NCBI RefSeq assembly: GCF_036169555.1
Contig: NZ_CP108032.1
Coordinates: 2,852,001-2,916,000, forward strand
From: Streptomyces sp. NBC_00306
GTDB lineage: Bacteria; Actinomycetota; Actinomycetes; Streptomycetales; Streptomycetaceae
Length of the DNA stretch: 64,000 nucleotides
Direction of reading: 5' to 3'
A program made the position numbers and the translations under genes. The first letter of the stretch is position 1; every line of letters starts with the position of its first letter. This document shows positions 1-8,311 of this stretch, one piece after another. The notes under the pieces are model-generated. The model saw nothing but the letters and a program-made list of their open reading frames with translations. It ran no database searches and was not told the origin of the DNA.

Positions 1-160
1 CCGCACCACAAGAACCCGCACCGGACAAGAACCCACACCACAACAGGGCCGCACCACAAGAACCCGCACCGGACAAGAACCCGCACCAAGCACCCGCACA
101 CAAGCACCCGCACCGGACAAGAACCCGCACACAAGGACCCGCACCACAAGAACCCGCACC
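1..160. repeat. Degenerate short-unit repeat array downstream of the LysR gene
   Basis: The first 160 bases are built from a loosely repeated unit of about 14-17 bases around CAAGAACCCGCACC, with variants such as CAAGCACCCGCAC and CAAGGACCCGCACC. Several blocks occur and the spacing drifts, so it is not a strict tandem array. The array ends a few bases before the stop codon of the LysR gene read from the minus strand, so it lies in that gene's 3' untranslated region. It probably continues to the left of the window. I see no gene in it. Confidence 0.75.
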
Positions 161-166
161 CGTGGC

Positions 167-1072
167 TCAGCCGCACGCACCCCGCAGCGCCGCCACCGTC
201 GCCGCGATCGAGGGGCGTCTCGCCGCTCCCTCCCGCCACAGCGCGTACAGCCTCCGCCTCGGCACCGGCGTCAGTGGCACCTCCCGTACCCCCTCCGGCA
301 GCGCTCCCCGCCCCAGCCGCGGCATCACCGCGATCCCCAGTCCCGCCGCCACCAGCGCCAGTTGGGTGTGGTTCTCCTCCGCCTGGTGGACGAGGTCCGG
401 CTCGTTCCCCGTCGCCCGGAGCGTCCGTATCAGCCAGTCGTGGCAGACCGTGCCCGGCGGCTGGCAGATCCAGCGTTGACCGGCCAGGTCCTCACGGCGT
501 ACCGAGGTCAGGGACGCCAGCGGATGCCCCTCCGGCACCAGCAGATCGCACAGGTCGTCGCCGAGGTGTGCTTGTTCGACGCCGTCCGGCGCGGGCAGTG
601 GGGCGATGTCCCAGTCGTGGGCGACCGCGAGGTCGGTCATCCCGCGGGCCACGAGGTCGACGGACAGATGCGGGTCGACCTCGGTGAGGCGCGCGTCGAG
701 GGTGGGATGCAGCCGGGCCAGTTCGGCGAGGACACCCGGCATCAGTCCGCGCGCGGCGGACGGGAACGCGGCGATCGTGAGCCGGCCGGTGGGCTGCCCG
801 CGCCGTTCCTCCAGCGTCGTCTCCGCGCGTTCCACGATCGCGAGCAGTTCCTCGGCCGTCCCCGCGAGGTGCTTCGCCTCGTCGGTGAGCGCAACCCCCC
901 GTCCCCGCCGCTCCAGCAGCGTCGTCCGCGTCTCCCGCTCCAGCTTGGTGATCTGCTGCGACACCGCGGACGGGGTGTACCCGAGCGCGGTCGCCGCGGC
1001 GGCCACCGAACCGTGCACGGCGACCGCGTGCAGTGCCCGCAGGCGTCCCAGATCGAGCACGACCGCCCCCAT
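167..1072 (-). CDS. LysR-family transcriptional regulator
   Basis: The protein has 301 residues, the usual LysR length. The N-terminal winged helix-turn-helix covers about residues 5-65 (typical LysR wording such as TPSAVSQQITKLERE), followed by the periplasmic-binding-protein-like effector domain from about residue 90 to the end. It is divergently transcribed from the EamA transporter gene, about 75 bases away, which is the classic arrangement of a LysR regulator and its target. The effector is unknown. The ATG at 1072 lacks a strong ribosome site; a GTG at 1060 is an alternative start. Confidence 0.9.
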   Translation of the reverse strand: MGAVVLDLGRLRALHAVAVHGSVAAAATALGYTPSAVSQQITKLERETRTTLLERRGRGVALTDEAKHLAGTAEELLAIVERAETTLEERRGQPTGRLTIAAFPSAARGLMPGVLAELARLHPTLDARLTEVDPHLSVDLVARGMTDLAVAHDWDIAPLPAPDGVEQAHLGDDLCDLLVPEGHPLASLTSVRREDLAGQRWICQPPGTVCHDWLIRTLRATGNEPDLVHQAEENHTQLALVAAGLGIAVMPRLGRGALPEGVREVPLTPVPRRRLYALWREGAARRPSIAATVAALRGACG

Positions 1073-1148
1073 TCGTAAGCAACGCTCAATTCCACCATGA
1101 AGAAACCCGCGCTGGTGCTACATGGTCCGGGCCCGTGATCCTCGACCC

Positions 1149-2105
1149 ATGCGTCCCGTACACATGGCACTCGCCGTGACCGTCGCCGCGGTCTGGGGAG
1201 TCAACTTCGTCGTCATCGAACTCGGCCTCGGGCACTTCCCGCCGCTGTTGTTCTCCGCGCTGCGCTTCTTGGTGGCCGCGCTGCCCGCCGTCTTCTTCGT
1301 GGGCCGCCCCAAGGTCGCCTGGAAGTGGCTGATCGGCGTCGGACTGGCCCTCGGGGTCGCGAAGTTCGGGCTGCTGTTCATCGGCATGGACCGGGGAATG
1401 CCGGCGGGGCTGTCGTCGCTCGTGCTCCAGATCCAGGCGGTGTTCACGGCCGTCCTCGCCGCGGTCGTGCTCGCCGAGCGGCCGGGCAGGGCGCGGATCC
1501 TGGGCATGGCCGTGGCGCTGGGCGGCATCGCCCTGGCCGCCGTCGACGAAGGGACGTCGGGGCCGCTGCTCGGCTTTGTGCTCGTCGTCGCGGCTGCTGC
1601 CTGCTGGGGTGTGTCCAATGTGCTGACCCGCAAGGCGTCCCCGCCGGACGCCCTGAACTTCATGGTCTGGGTGTCCGTGGTCCCCGTACTGCCGCTCCTC
1701 GCGCTCTCGCTGCTCTTTGAGGGGCCCTCGGCGGATCTGGACGCCCTGCGGTCCCTCGACTGGAGCGGCGCCGGGACCATCGTCTACGTGGCCTGGGGCG
1801 CGACCGTGTTCGGCTTCGGGGCCTGGGGGTTCCTGCTGCGCCGCTACCCCGCCTCCGCCGTCGCGCCCTTCTCGCTGCTCGTGCCCGTCTTCGGCATGAC
1901 GTCCGCCGCGCTGCTGCTGGACGAGTCGGTGAGCCCGCTGCGCTGGGGCGCCGCGGTGCTCCTCGTCGGTGGTGTCGCGCTCACCTCGCTGTCGCGAGCA
2001 GCTGCTCCAGATGCATCCGTCCCGGCGCCAGCAGTGCCGGCAGGTCCGCTGCCTCCGGATGCCAGCGCTTCTCGTACTCCCAGCTCAGCCACGTCTCGTC
2101 GGTGA
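1149..2105 (+). CDS. EamA/DMT-superfamily transporter
   Basis: This is an inner-membrane protein of about 318 residues with ten hydrophobic segments arranged as two EamA repeats (about residues 5-135 and 145-285), as in drug/metabolite exporters. Substrate is unknown. The start is uncertain: ATGs exist at 1122, 1149 and 1164 and none has a convincing ribosome site. It is divergent from the LysR gene and may be its target. The last helix ends near position 1990; the remaining roughly 38 codons are Ala/Pro/Ser-rich and run antisense through the 3' end of the convergent isomerase gene, an overlap of about 125 bases. Confidence 0.85.
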   Translation: MRPVHMALAVTVAAVWGVNFVVIELGLGHFPPLLFSALRFLVAALPAVFFVGRPKVAWKWLIGVGLALGVAKFGLLFIGMDRGMPAGLSSLVLQIQAVFTAVLAAVVLAERPGRARILGMAVALGGIALAAVDEGTSGPLLGFVLVVAAAACWGVSNVLTRKASPPDALNFMVWVSVVPVLPLLALSLLFEGPSADLDALRSLDWSGAGTIVYVAWGATVFGFGAWGFLLRRYPASAVAPFSLLVPVFGMTSAALLLDESVSPLRWGAAVLLVGGVALTSLSRAAAPDASVPAPAVPAGPLPPDASASRTPSSATSRR

Positions 2106-2769
2106 GCTGGGCCAGGCACTCGGCGAGCGGCAGCACACCGGTGCCGAGCGGCAGCGGGGCGAGGTCGTCGGCCGAGGCCACGTCCTTGACCTGGACGTAG
2201 CCGAGGAACGGGGAGAGCGCGGCATGGGCGACCGCCGGCTCCTCGCCCTCCAGCCAGGGGTGCACCACGTCCCAGATCGCGCCCGCGTACCGATGGCCGA
2301 CCGGTCCGAGGATGCGGGAGACGCCGGCGCCGGTCCGGTGGGAGTCGTGGGTCTCGACCAGGATCCGTACGCCGAGCCCGGCCGCGGTCTCGGCGGCCGC
2401 GCCGAGCCGGCGGGCGGCGACGGCCTCCGCCTTCGCCGGGTCCTGGCCCTCCCCGCCGGGGAAGACGCGCACATGCGGCGCGCCGACGTCCTTGGCGAGC
2501 CGCAGCAGCTCCTCGACCTCCTGGATCACGGCCGCGTCCTCACCGGGGGCCGCGAGGCCGGTGTACCCGCAGACCGCGAGGATCTCGACACCGGCCCGGG
2601 AGAACTCGTCGGCGACGGCGGCCCGTTCGGCGGCCCCGAGCCCCGGGTGCACCGGCTCCTCGCGGTCGGCCCGCAGCTCCACCCCCTGGTACCCGGTGTC
2701 GGCGGCCAGCTGGACCACGTCCCGGATGGGCATGCCCGGCACTCCGAGCGTCGAGAAGGCGAACTTCAC
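1981..2769 (-). CDS. Sugar phosphate isomerase/epimerase (xylose isomerase-like TIM barrel)
   Basis: The 262-residue protein resembles the AP endonuclease family 2 / xylose-isomerase-like TIM-barrel group: FAFSTLGVPG at the N-terminus, a central ILVETHDSHRTG strand, and WDVVHPW and VQVKD motifs that would supply metal-binding Asp, His and Glu residues. These enzymes isomerise or epimerise sugars or related small molecules in the cytoplasm; the substrate cannot be read from sequence. The start is GTG at 2769, which overlaps the TGA of the upstream MarR-GNAT gene (GTGA), so the two are translationally coupled. Confidence 0.85.
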   Translation of the reverse strand: MKFAFSTLGVPGMPIRDVVQLAADTGYQGVELRADREEPVHPGLGAAERAAVADEFSRAGVEILAVCGYTGLAAPGEDAAVIQEVEELLRLAKDVGAPHVRVFPGGEGQDPAKAEAVAARRLGAAAETAAGLGVRILVETHDSHRTGAGVSRILGPVGHRYAGAIWDVVHPWLEGEEPAVAHAALSPFLGYVQVKDVASADDLAPLPLGTGVLPLAECLAQLTDETWLSWEYEKRWHPEAADLPALLAPGRMHLEQLLATAR

Positions 2770-3701
2770 TTGACCGTTCCTTCCTGCAGGGGCAGCCGCC
2801 AGTCCTGGCCGACCAGATCCACTCCGTACGAGCGGTGCGGTTTCTCGGCGACGAGGGTGAACCCGGCCCGCTGGTAGATCCGGCGGGCTCCGGTCAGTAC
2901 GTCGTTGGTCCACAGCACCAGTTCCCGGTACCCCACTTCGCGGGCGAAATCCACCACCGAGCGCACGAGTCGGTCGCCCAGACCGTGCCCGCGCGCCTCG
3001 GGTTCCACCAGGAGCAGCCGCAGCCGCGCGGTGGCGGGGGCGTCGTCCCGTACGCACATCACCGAGCCCACCGGTCGTCCGTCCAGCTCGGCGATCCACA
3101 CCCGTTCCAGGTGGGGATCGTGGTCCTGGGCGAAGTCGGCGACGATACGGGCGACGAGGCCCTCGAAGTCGGCGTTCCACCCGTACTCCGCCGCGTACAG
3201 GGCGCCGTGCCGCTGGACGATCCAGCCGAGGTCGCCGGGGCGCGGGTCGCGCAGTACCGGGCCCTCGCGGTGGGCGGGCCGGCCGGGCGTGAGGATCTCG
3301 CGCACGGTCCGCATCGACGCGACCAGCCGGGTACGGTCCTCCGCGGTGACCCCGCCGATGAGGGTCCCCACGGCCTCGCGCGAGCGCTCGTCCAGCAGGG
3401 CGGCGGCTTCGCGGCCCTGGGGGGTGAGGGTGATGCTCTGCCGCCGCGGGTCCCTCTCGGACGGCGCGCGCGCCACGAGCCCGTCCCGCTCGAACTTGGC
3501 GAGGAGCCGGCTCAGGTACCCGGCGTCGAGGGACAGCTCGGCGCGCAGGTCGGCGGCGTCGGTCCGGGGGCTGTGGGCGAGCTCGTAGAGGACGCGGGAC
3601 TCGGTGAGGGTGTACGGCGTGTAGAGGTGCTTGCTGTAGTCGAGCGCGCCGATGAGGTTGGTGTAGAAGCGGTTGAACGCGCGGATCTCCTGGATCGGCA
3701 T
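2766..3701 (-). CDS. MarR-type helix-turn-helix / GNAT acetyltransferase fusion
   Basis: The 311-residue protein has an N-terminal MarR winged helix (about residues 1-145, with a DAGYLSRLLAKFERDGLV recognition region) and a C-terminal GNAT N-acetyltransferase domain (about 155-305), with an acetyl-CoA binding loop EARGHGLGDRLV. Such fusions are common in actinobacteria and are thought to couple sensing or modification of a small molecule to gene control. The ATG at 3701 is preceded by GGGAG. A well-placed promoter and perfect inverted repeat lie just upstream, implying autoregulation. It is the first gene of a two-gene operon with the isomerase. Confidence 0.9.
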   Translation of the reverse strand: MPIQEIRAFNRFYTNLIGALDYSKHLYTPYTLTESRVLYELAHSPRTDAADLRAELSLDAGYLSRLLAKFERDGLVARAPSERDPRRQSITLTPQGREAAALLDERSREAVGTLIGGVTAEDRTRLVASMRTVREILTPGRPAHREGPVLRDPRPGDLGWIVQRHGALYAAEYGWNADFEGLVARIVADFAQDHDPHLERVWIAELDGRPVGSVMCVRDDAPATARLRLLLVEPEARGHGLGDRLVRSVVDFAREVGYRELVLWTNDVLTGARRIYQRAGFTLVAEKPHRSYGVDLVGQDWRLPLQEGTVK

Positions 3702-3723
3702 GAGGGGGCTCCCAGCATTTTCC

Positions 3724-3764
3724 TTGACTGAGTCAACGCTAGGCCCGGATGGCCGTCGGGGCAA
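3724..3764 (-). promoter_or_regulatory. Promoter and MarR operator of the MarR-GNAT operon
   Basis: On the minus strand, TTGCCC (3764-3759) and TAGCGT (3741-3736) are separated by 17 bases and fit -35 and -10 elements. The perfect inverted repeat TTGACT-G-AGTCAA (3724-3736) starts on the last base of the -10 box and runs downstream, where a bound dimer would block transcription. The size and symmetry suit a MarR dimer. This is inference from position and symmetry. Confidence 0.65.
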
Positions 3765-4085
3765 GAGCGGCGCGGTCCCGGCACCTCGGGGCGGCGGACC
3801 GAGGCGCCGGAGTCACAGGCAACTCATCTCTCCCTCCCGCACCAGTTCCGGCCGGCGAGGCAACCCGCCCTCCCTCATTTCCGTCTAACCCGCCACTCCG
3901 CTGGATGCGACCCGCAGTGCGGCGTCGACCCTCGCTGCTCCACCCGCGAGCGTCGGTCCCTCCCTCTCCCGCCGTCTGCGGCCAGCGGCCCCGCCGCCAC
4001 CGGTGCGCCCCCTCCCGAAGCGCCGGTGGCGGCCTCCGTACCGGTGACCTTTCGCACGGCGCGCGCCCTTTTCCTTGCCGCACCC
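3765..4085. other. Intergenic region without recognisable gene
   Basis: About 320 bases of C-rich sequence separate the MarR-GNAT promoter from the GH3 promoter region. Open frames exist on both strands but have no protein-like composition, ribosome site or family resemblance. I see no hairpin or RNA gene that I would call. Confidence 0.5.
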
Positions 4086-4133
4086 TTGACCTGGCAGTAA
4101 TTTTCGGGCTATCCGTGTGCTTTGGAAGTTTCC
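4086..4133 (+). promoter_or_regulatory. Possible promoter and palindromic site upstream of the GH3 gene
   Basis: TTGACC at 4086-4091 is followed after 18 bases by TATCCG (4110-4115), a plausible but imperfect -35/-10 pair. Downstream lies GGAAGTTTCC (4124-4133), with arms GGAA and TTCC, followed by TTCAA. This resembles GGAAAGTTTCC-type sites described for ROK or related sugar regulators of Streptomyces glycosidases. It is placed where a repressor could act, but which protein binds is not known. Confidence 0.35.
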
Positions 4134-4171
4134 TTCAACTCCCTTGTCGAGCAAGGCCGGAAGGAGCACCC

Positions 4172-5995
4172 ATGCACGACCGGAGCCTCTCCAGACGCAC
4201 CCTTCTCAGCGCGACCGCTGCCACCGCCGTGGCGGCGAGTGCCGCCGCGGTCCCCGCCTACGCCGCCGAAGCCGTGTCCCATGACCACCGAGACCGGCTG
4301 AAACGCCTGATCTCCCGGATGAGCCTCGAGGAGAAGGTCGGCCAGCTCTTCGTCATGCGGGTGTACGGGCACTCCGCGACCGCGCCCGACCAGGCCGACA
4401 TCGACCTGAACCTCAAGGAGATGGGCGTCCGCACGGCCGCCGAGCTGATCGCCAAGTACCACGTCGGCGGCATCATCTACTTCGCCTGGGCGCACAACAC
4501 CCGCGATCCCCGCCAGATCGCGGGGCTGTCCAACGGCATCCAGCGCGCGGGCCTCGGCCAGCCCACTCCCCTGCCGCTGCTGATCTCCACGGACCAGGAG
4601 CACGGCATCGTCGCGCGGGTGGGCAGGCCCGCCACGCTGCTGCCCGGAGCGATGGCCCTCGGGGCCGCCGGCTCGCGGTCGGACGCCCGCAGCGCGGCGG
4701 AGATCGCCGGGGCCGAACTGGCCGCCATGGGCATCCTCCAGAACTACGCGCCCGTCGCGGACGTCAACGTCAACCCGGCCAACCCCGTCATCGGGGTGCG
4801 CTCCTTCGGCTCCGACCCCGACGCCGTCGCCCGGATGGTCGCCGCCCAGGTCCGCGGCTACCGCGGCGCCGGCGTGGCCGCGACGTCGAAGCATTTCCCC
4901 GGCCACGGTGACACGACCGTCGACAGCCACACCGGTATCCCGGTCATCACCCACACCCGCCAGGAGTGGGAGGAGATCGACGCCCCGCCGTTCCGCGCGG
5001 CGATCGGCGCCGGGGTCGACTCGATCATGACGGCGCACATCCAGTTCCCCGCCCTGGATCCGAGCAACGACCCCGCCACCCTCTCCCGCCCCATCCTCAC
5101 CGGCATCCTGCGCGAGGAACTCGGCTACGACGGGGTGGTGGTGACCGACGCGCTCAACATGCAGGGCGTGCGCGACAAGTACGGGGACCACCGGGTGCCG
5201 GTGCTCGCGCTGAAGGCGGGCGTGGACCAGTTGCTCAACCCGCCGGACCTGGCCGTCGCCTGGAACGCGGTACTGAACGCCGTCAAGGGCGGCGAGCTGA
5301 CCGTCGATCGCCTCGACGAATCGATCCTGCGGATCCTGCGTCTCAAGGAGCGTCTGGGGCTGTTCCGCCGGCCGTTCGTCTCGGAGGGGAGCGTGGAGCG
5401 CAAGGTCGGCACGCGCGCCCATCTGGCCGCCGCGGACCGGATCGCTGACGGCACGACGACCCTGCTCGTCAACGAGCGCGGGCTGCTGCCGCTCAGCCGC
5501 CGCCGTGAGCCGCGGCTGCTCGTCGTCGGCGCGGATCCCGCCTCCCCGACCGGGACGACCGGGCCACCGACCGCGGTGCTGGCGAAGGCCTTCACCGAAC
5601 TGGGCTTCACCGCCACGGCCCTGTCCACCGGTACGGCGCCGGCCGCGGCGAAGATCGACGAGGCGGTGGCGGCGGCGAGCGGCAAGGACGCGATCGTCGT
5701 CGCCACCTACAACGTCACCGCCACCAGCACCCAGCGCACGCTGGTGACCCGGCTGGTGGCGACCGGTGTGCCGGTGGTGGCGCTGGCCATCCGCAACCCG
5801 TACGACATCGCCCACCTCGGTGGTGTGCCGGCGGCGCTCGCCACGTACTGCTGGACCGATGTCGAACTGCGGGCGGCGGCGCGGGTCGTCGCGGGCCGCG
5901 CCGACCCCGAGGCCCGGCTGCCCGTACCCGTACCGCGGGCGGGCGACCCGGGCCAGGTGCTATATCCCGTGGGACACGGTTTGTCGTACGACTGA
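4172..5995 (+). CDS. Secreted GH3 beta-N-acetylhexosaminidase (NagZ-like)
   Basis: The 607-residue enzyme carries an N-terminal twin-arginine signal (SRRTLLSATAA, cleavage near AYAAEA). The GH3 TIM barrel spans about residues 40-390. It shows the NagZ signature KHFPGHGDT followed by a DSH triad whose His253 is the likely acid/base, and the nucleophile Asp326 in VVVTDALNMQGV. A C-terminal GH3 alpha/beta domain follows. It should remove N-acetylglucosamine from chitin or peptidoglycan fragments outside the cell. Start ATG 4172 has AAGGAG eight bases upstream. It resembles SCO2758 as I recall that gene. A perfect hairpin follows the gene. Confidence 0.9.
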   Translation: MHDRSLSRRTLLSATAATAVAASAAAVPAYAAEAVSHDHRDRLKRLISRMSLEEKVGQLFVMRVYGHSATAPDQADIDLNLKEMGVRTAAELIAKYHVGGIIYFAWAHNTRDPRQIAGLSNGIQRAGLGQPTPLPLLISTDQEHGIVARVGRPATLLPGAMALGAAGSRSDARSAAEIAGAELAAMGILQNYAPVADVNVNPANPVIGVRSFGSDPDAVARMVAAQVRGYRGAGVAATSKHFPGHGDTTVDSHTGIPVITHTRQEWEEIDAPPFRAAIGAGVDSIMTAHIQFPALDPSNDPATLSRPILTGILREELGYDGVVVTDALNMQGVRDKYGDHRVPVLALKAGVDQLLNPPDLAVAWNAVLNAVKGGELTVDRLDESILRILRLKERLGLFRRPFVSEGSVERKVGTRAHLAAADRIADGTTTLLVNERGLLPLSRRREPRLLVVGADPASPTGTTGPPTAVLAKAFTELGFTATALSTGTAPAAAKIDEAVAAASGKDAIVVATYNVTATSTQRTLVTRLVATGVPVVALAIRNPYDIAHLGGVPAALATYCWTDVELRAAARVVAGRADPEARLPVPVPRAGDPGQVLYPVGHGLSYD

Positions 5996-6064
5996 CGTAT
6001 CTCATCCGGCCACTGCCACCGGCGCACCACCGGCAATCGTCCTGCGGCCTTCCGTGCGGCTGGC

Positions 6065-6086
6065 GTGGCCCGCTTCGGCGGGCCAC
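6065..6086 (+). terminator. Hairpin terminator after the GH3 gene
   Basis: A nine-base perfect stem GTGGCCCGC / GCGGGCCAC is closed by a TTCG tetraloop, about 70 bases after the GH3 stop. There is no T-run, which is usual in Streptomyces. Confidence 0.7.
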
Positions 6087-6129
6087 CCTGGACGCACCGG
6101 CCGTACGGCCGGATGCCCGGGGGGTCCGT

Positions 6130-6759
6130 ATGGCAGGAATTCGGCGGTCCGCGGGCGCGGTGAGCGCCCTCGTACTCGTGCTGGTCGTCCTGACGGCCGG
6201 CTGTCTGCAGACGGCGGGCGGGCCGGCCGCGGCCGGGACACCGTCCGGTTCGGCCGCCGCGTCCCCTTCGCCGGGCTACGGAGCGGTCTTCCTGGGGCGG
6301 GGCGACTGTGCCTCGCGCGCCCGGGACTTCGCCGAGGTGCCGTGCGCCGGTGAGCGGGCGGCGGCCCGGGTCCTCGCGCGGTACGGCGGCCGGTCCTCGA
6401 CCGGGCCGGCCTGTCCCGGACCCACCGACTTCGTCCTGCACATCTCCGAGGGGCACTCGTCGGCCGACGAGGACGGCGACGGCGATGTGGGGCAGGGCTA
6501 CGCCTGTATGCGCAATCTCCTGCCGCCGCACCCGGGAGACCCGGGCGGGGGCGGCGGTCCGCACACCCTGGTGGGCGACTGCGTGTACACCGCGGCCGAG
6601 GGACGGGTGAAGGAGACGGCCTGCGACGGATCGGGCGACCACCGGCCCGAGTTCACGGTCGCATCCGCCCGGGCCGAGAAGGCGCAGTGCCCGAAGTCGA
6701 CGGCCCTGTACGTGCATCTGGGCGGGGACAAGGCGGTGGGCTGTGCCCGCCGTGTGTGA
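6130..6759 (+). CDS. LppU/SCO3897-like lipoprotein
   Basis: The 209-residue protein starts with a lipoprotein signal ending in LTAGC, so it should be anchored to the outer face of the membrane. After a short Ala/Ser/Pro linker come two Cys-containing modules (GDCASRARDFAEVPC and GDCVYTAAEGRVKETAC), each with paired cysteines likely to form disulfides. This is the pattern of the LppU/SCO3897 family, whose function is unknown. A G-rich ribosome site precedes ATG 6130. The stop codon sits in the loop of a 20-base-pair hairpin shared with the convergent peptidase gene. Confidence 0.75.
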   Translation: MAGIRRSAGAVSALVLVLVVLTAGCLQTAGGPAAAGTPSGSAAASPSPGYGAVFLGRGDCASRARDFAEVPCAGERAAARVLARYGGRSSTGPACPGPTDFVLHISEGHSSADEDGDGDVGQGYACMRNLLPPHPGDPGGGGGPHTLVGDCVYTAAEGRVKETACDGSGDHRPEFTVASARAEKAQCPKSTALYVHLGGDKAVGCARRV

Positions 6760-6782
6760 GTGACACGGCGGGCACAGCCCAC
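6736..6782. terminator. Bidirectional terminator, 20-bp perfect stem
   Basis: GTGGGCTGTGCCCGCCGTGT (6736-6755) pairs with 6763-6782 over 20 uninterrupted base pairs, with a 7-base loop. The TGA stop of the lipoprotein gene (6757-6759) lies in the loop. The hairpin also lies just beyond the convergent S37 peptidase gene, so it can end both transcripts. Confidence 0.85.
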
Positions 6783-6791
6783 GCGGCGGCA

Positions 6792-8225
6792 TCACGGCCG
6801 CAGGGACGGCTCCCGCTCGATGTCACGCTTGTCGAGCTTCGCGTCGTACGCCGTCAGGCGCTTCGCCTTGGCCTCGTCCTGCTGGACGGTGGCCGGGGCC
6901 ACGCCCGCCCACTTCAGGATGGAGGCGGTGGCGGCGGCCTTCTGGTCGGCGACCAGAGCGCCCACGGCGGCACCGTGGTTGGCGCCCGGAGCGACGTAGA
7001 CATAGCTGTCACGGGCACCCTTGCCCACCCGGAACTTCTCGGCGCCCCACGGGTCGTTCTCACCGTAGACGAACATCATCCGCTGGGCGTTGTTGCGCAC
7101 CCAGTGGTCGACGTCGTCCATGACGAACGGCTTGAAGCGCATCGGGATGTCGCGCGGCACGAAGTTCCGCGGCGGCTGGTAGCCGTACCGGCTCAGGCCC
7201 TTGAGGTGCGGCTGCTTGATGTCGGGCGAGCCCAGCTCGGTGCCGGCCTGGTAGTAGTACGGCGTGTACGGCGCGAGGCCCTGGTCCGTGTAGAAGGAGA
7301 ACCCGGAGATCGCGTCGATGCTGTCCCAGATCTGCTGGTCCGTCGCGGTCTTGGCGACCGGGATCGCTTCGCAGTCCGCCAGCAGGCTGTACTGCCAGAA
7401 CGCCCAGGTGTAGTCGAGGACGACGGCCTCGAAGGCCTTGTCCTGCGAGCCGACCGTCGTGAAGGTGTAACCGTTGTCGGCGGCGTACTGGGTGTAGATC
7501 GCCGCCAGCTGCTTGCGGCGGATCAGCGCCTCACGCTGCACGTTGTTGAGCTTGGTGCGGCATTCGGCGGTGCCGACGCCCGCGAGGAAGCGGTCGTAGG
7601 CCGAGTCCTCGTTGTTCTTCACGTCGTTGGGGGCCACGTAGGCGACGACGCCGTCCATGTCGCGCGGGTAGAAGCGCTCGTAGTACGTCGCCGTCATACC
7701 GCCCTTGGAGCCGCCGGTGGTGAGCCACTTCTTGGCGTACACCTTCTTCAGCGCGGTGAAGAGACGGTGCTGGTCGCTGGCGGCCTGCCAGATGTCCAGC
7801 TTCGACCAGTCGGCCGGTTCGGGACGGGACGGCGTGAAGAAGCGGTACTCCACGGAGACCTGGTTGCCGTCGATGATGGCCGTCGGCTCACTGCGGCGAG
7901 GTGTGGTGTTCACGTTGTAGCCGGAGGTGAACATGACCGTGGGCCGGTTGGTGTCCTTGTGCAGCAGGGTGATCCGCTGCTTGAAGGTCCCCTTGCCCGG
8001 GTGCCGGTGGTCGACCGGCTGTGTGTAGTTGAGGACGAAGAACCGGTACCCGGTGTACGGCTTCTCCTCGATGAGACTCATGCCCGGAATCGCGAGGATC
8101 CGGTCCTTGATGTCCGTGCCGGGCGCAGGCTCCGCGGCGGTAGCCGCACCCGCCGTCGCACCGGCTGCGCTCATCGTGCCTATGAGCACCACGAGCGACA
8201 GCAGCCATCTGAGCGCCTTGCTCAT
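6792..8225 (-). CDS. Secreted S37-family prolyl/tripeptidyl aminopeptidase (PS-10-like)
   Basis: The 477-residue protein has a Sec signal peptide (about residues 1-31, ending ...GAATAAEPAP). The alpha/beta hydrolase core contains TGGSKGGMT with the nucleophile Ser173, followed by a YERFYPRDMDG strand-helix, as in peptidase family S37 (PS-10 of Streptomyces mobaraensis). Family members remove di- or tripeptides next to proline from secreted proteins and peptides. The length fits the family. Start ATG 8225 follows a GGGGAGGGTGA purine stretch. It may be annotated elsewhere as S28; S37 is preferred from the GGSKGG motif. Confidence 0.85.
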   Translation of the reverse strand: MSKALRWLLSLVVLIGTMSAAGATAGAATAAEPAPGTDIKDRILAIPGMSLIEEKPYTGYRFFVLNYTQPVDHRHPGKGTFKQRITLLHKDTNRPTVMFTSGYNVNTTPRRSEPTAIIDGNQVSVEYRFFTPSRPEPADWSKLDIWQAASDQHRLFTALKKVYAKKWLTTGGSKGGMTATYYERFYPRDMDGVVAYVAPNDVKNNEDSAYDRFLAGVGTAECRTKLNNVQREALIRRKQLAAIYTQYAADNGYTFTTVGSQDKAFEAVVLDYTWAFWQYSLLADCEAIPVAKTATDQQIWDSIDAISGFSFYTDQGLAPYTPYYYQAGTELGSPDIKQPHLKGLSRYGYQPPRNFVPRDIPMRFKPFVMDDVDHWVRNNAQRMMFVYGENDPWGAEKFRVGKGARDSYVYVAPGANHGAAVGALVADQKAAATASILKWAGVAPATVQQDEAKAKRLTAYDAKLDKRDIEREPSLRP

Positions 8226-8311
8226 TCACCCTCCCCTTGGTTCACCTGTGACGCGGTGAACCTAGCGGGGGCAATGCCCGGCTGGCCACCCCCAGTTGAC
8301 CGCCGGGTAAC

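Noticed and set aside
1..160. CRISPR array
   Set aside because: Units are about 14-17 bases and degenerate, with no regular unique spacers and no cas genes in the window.
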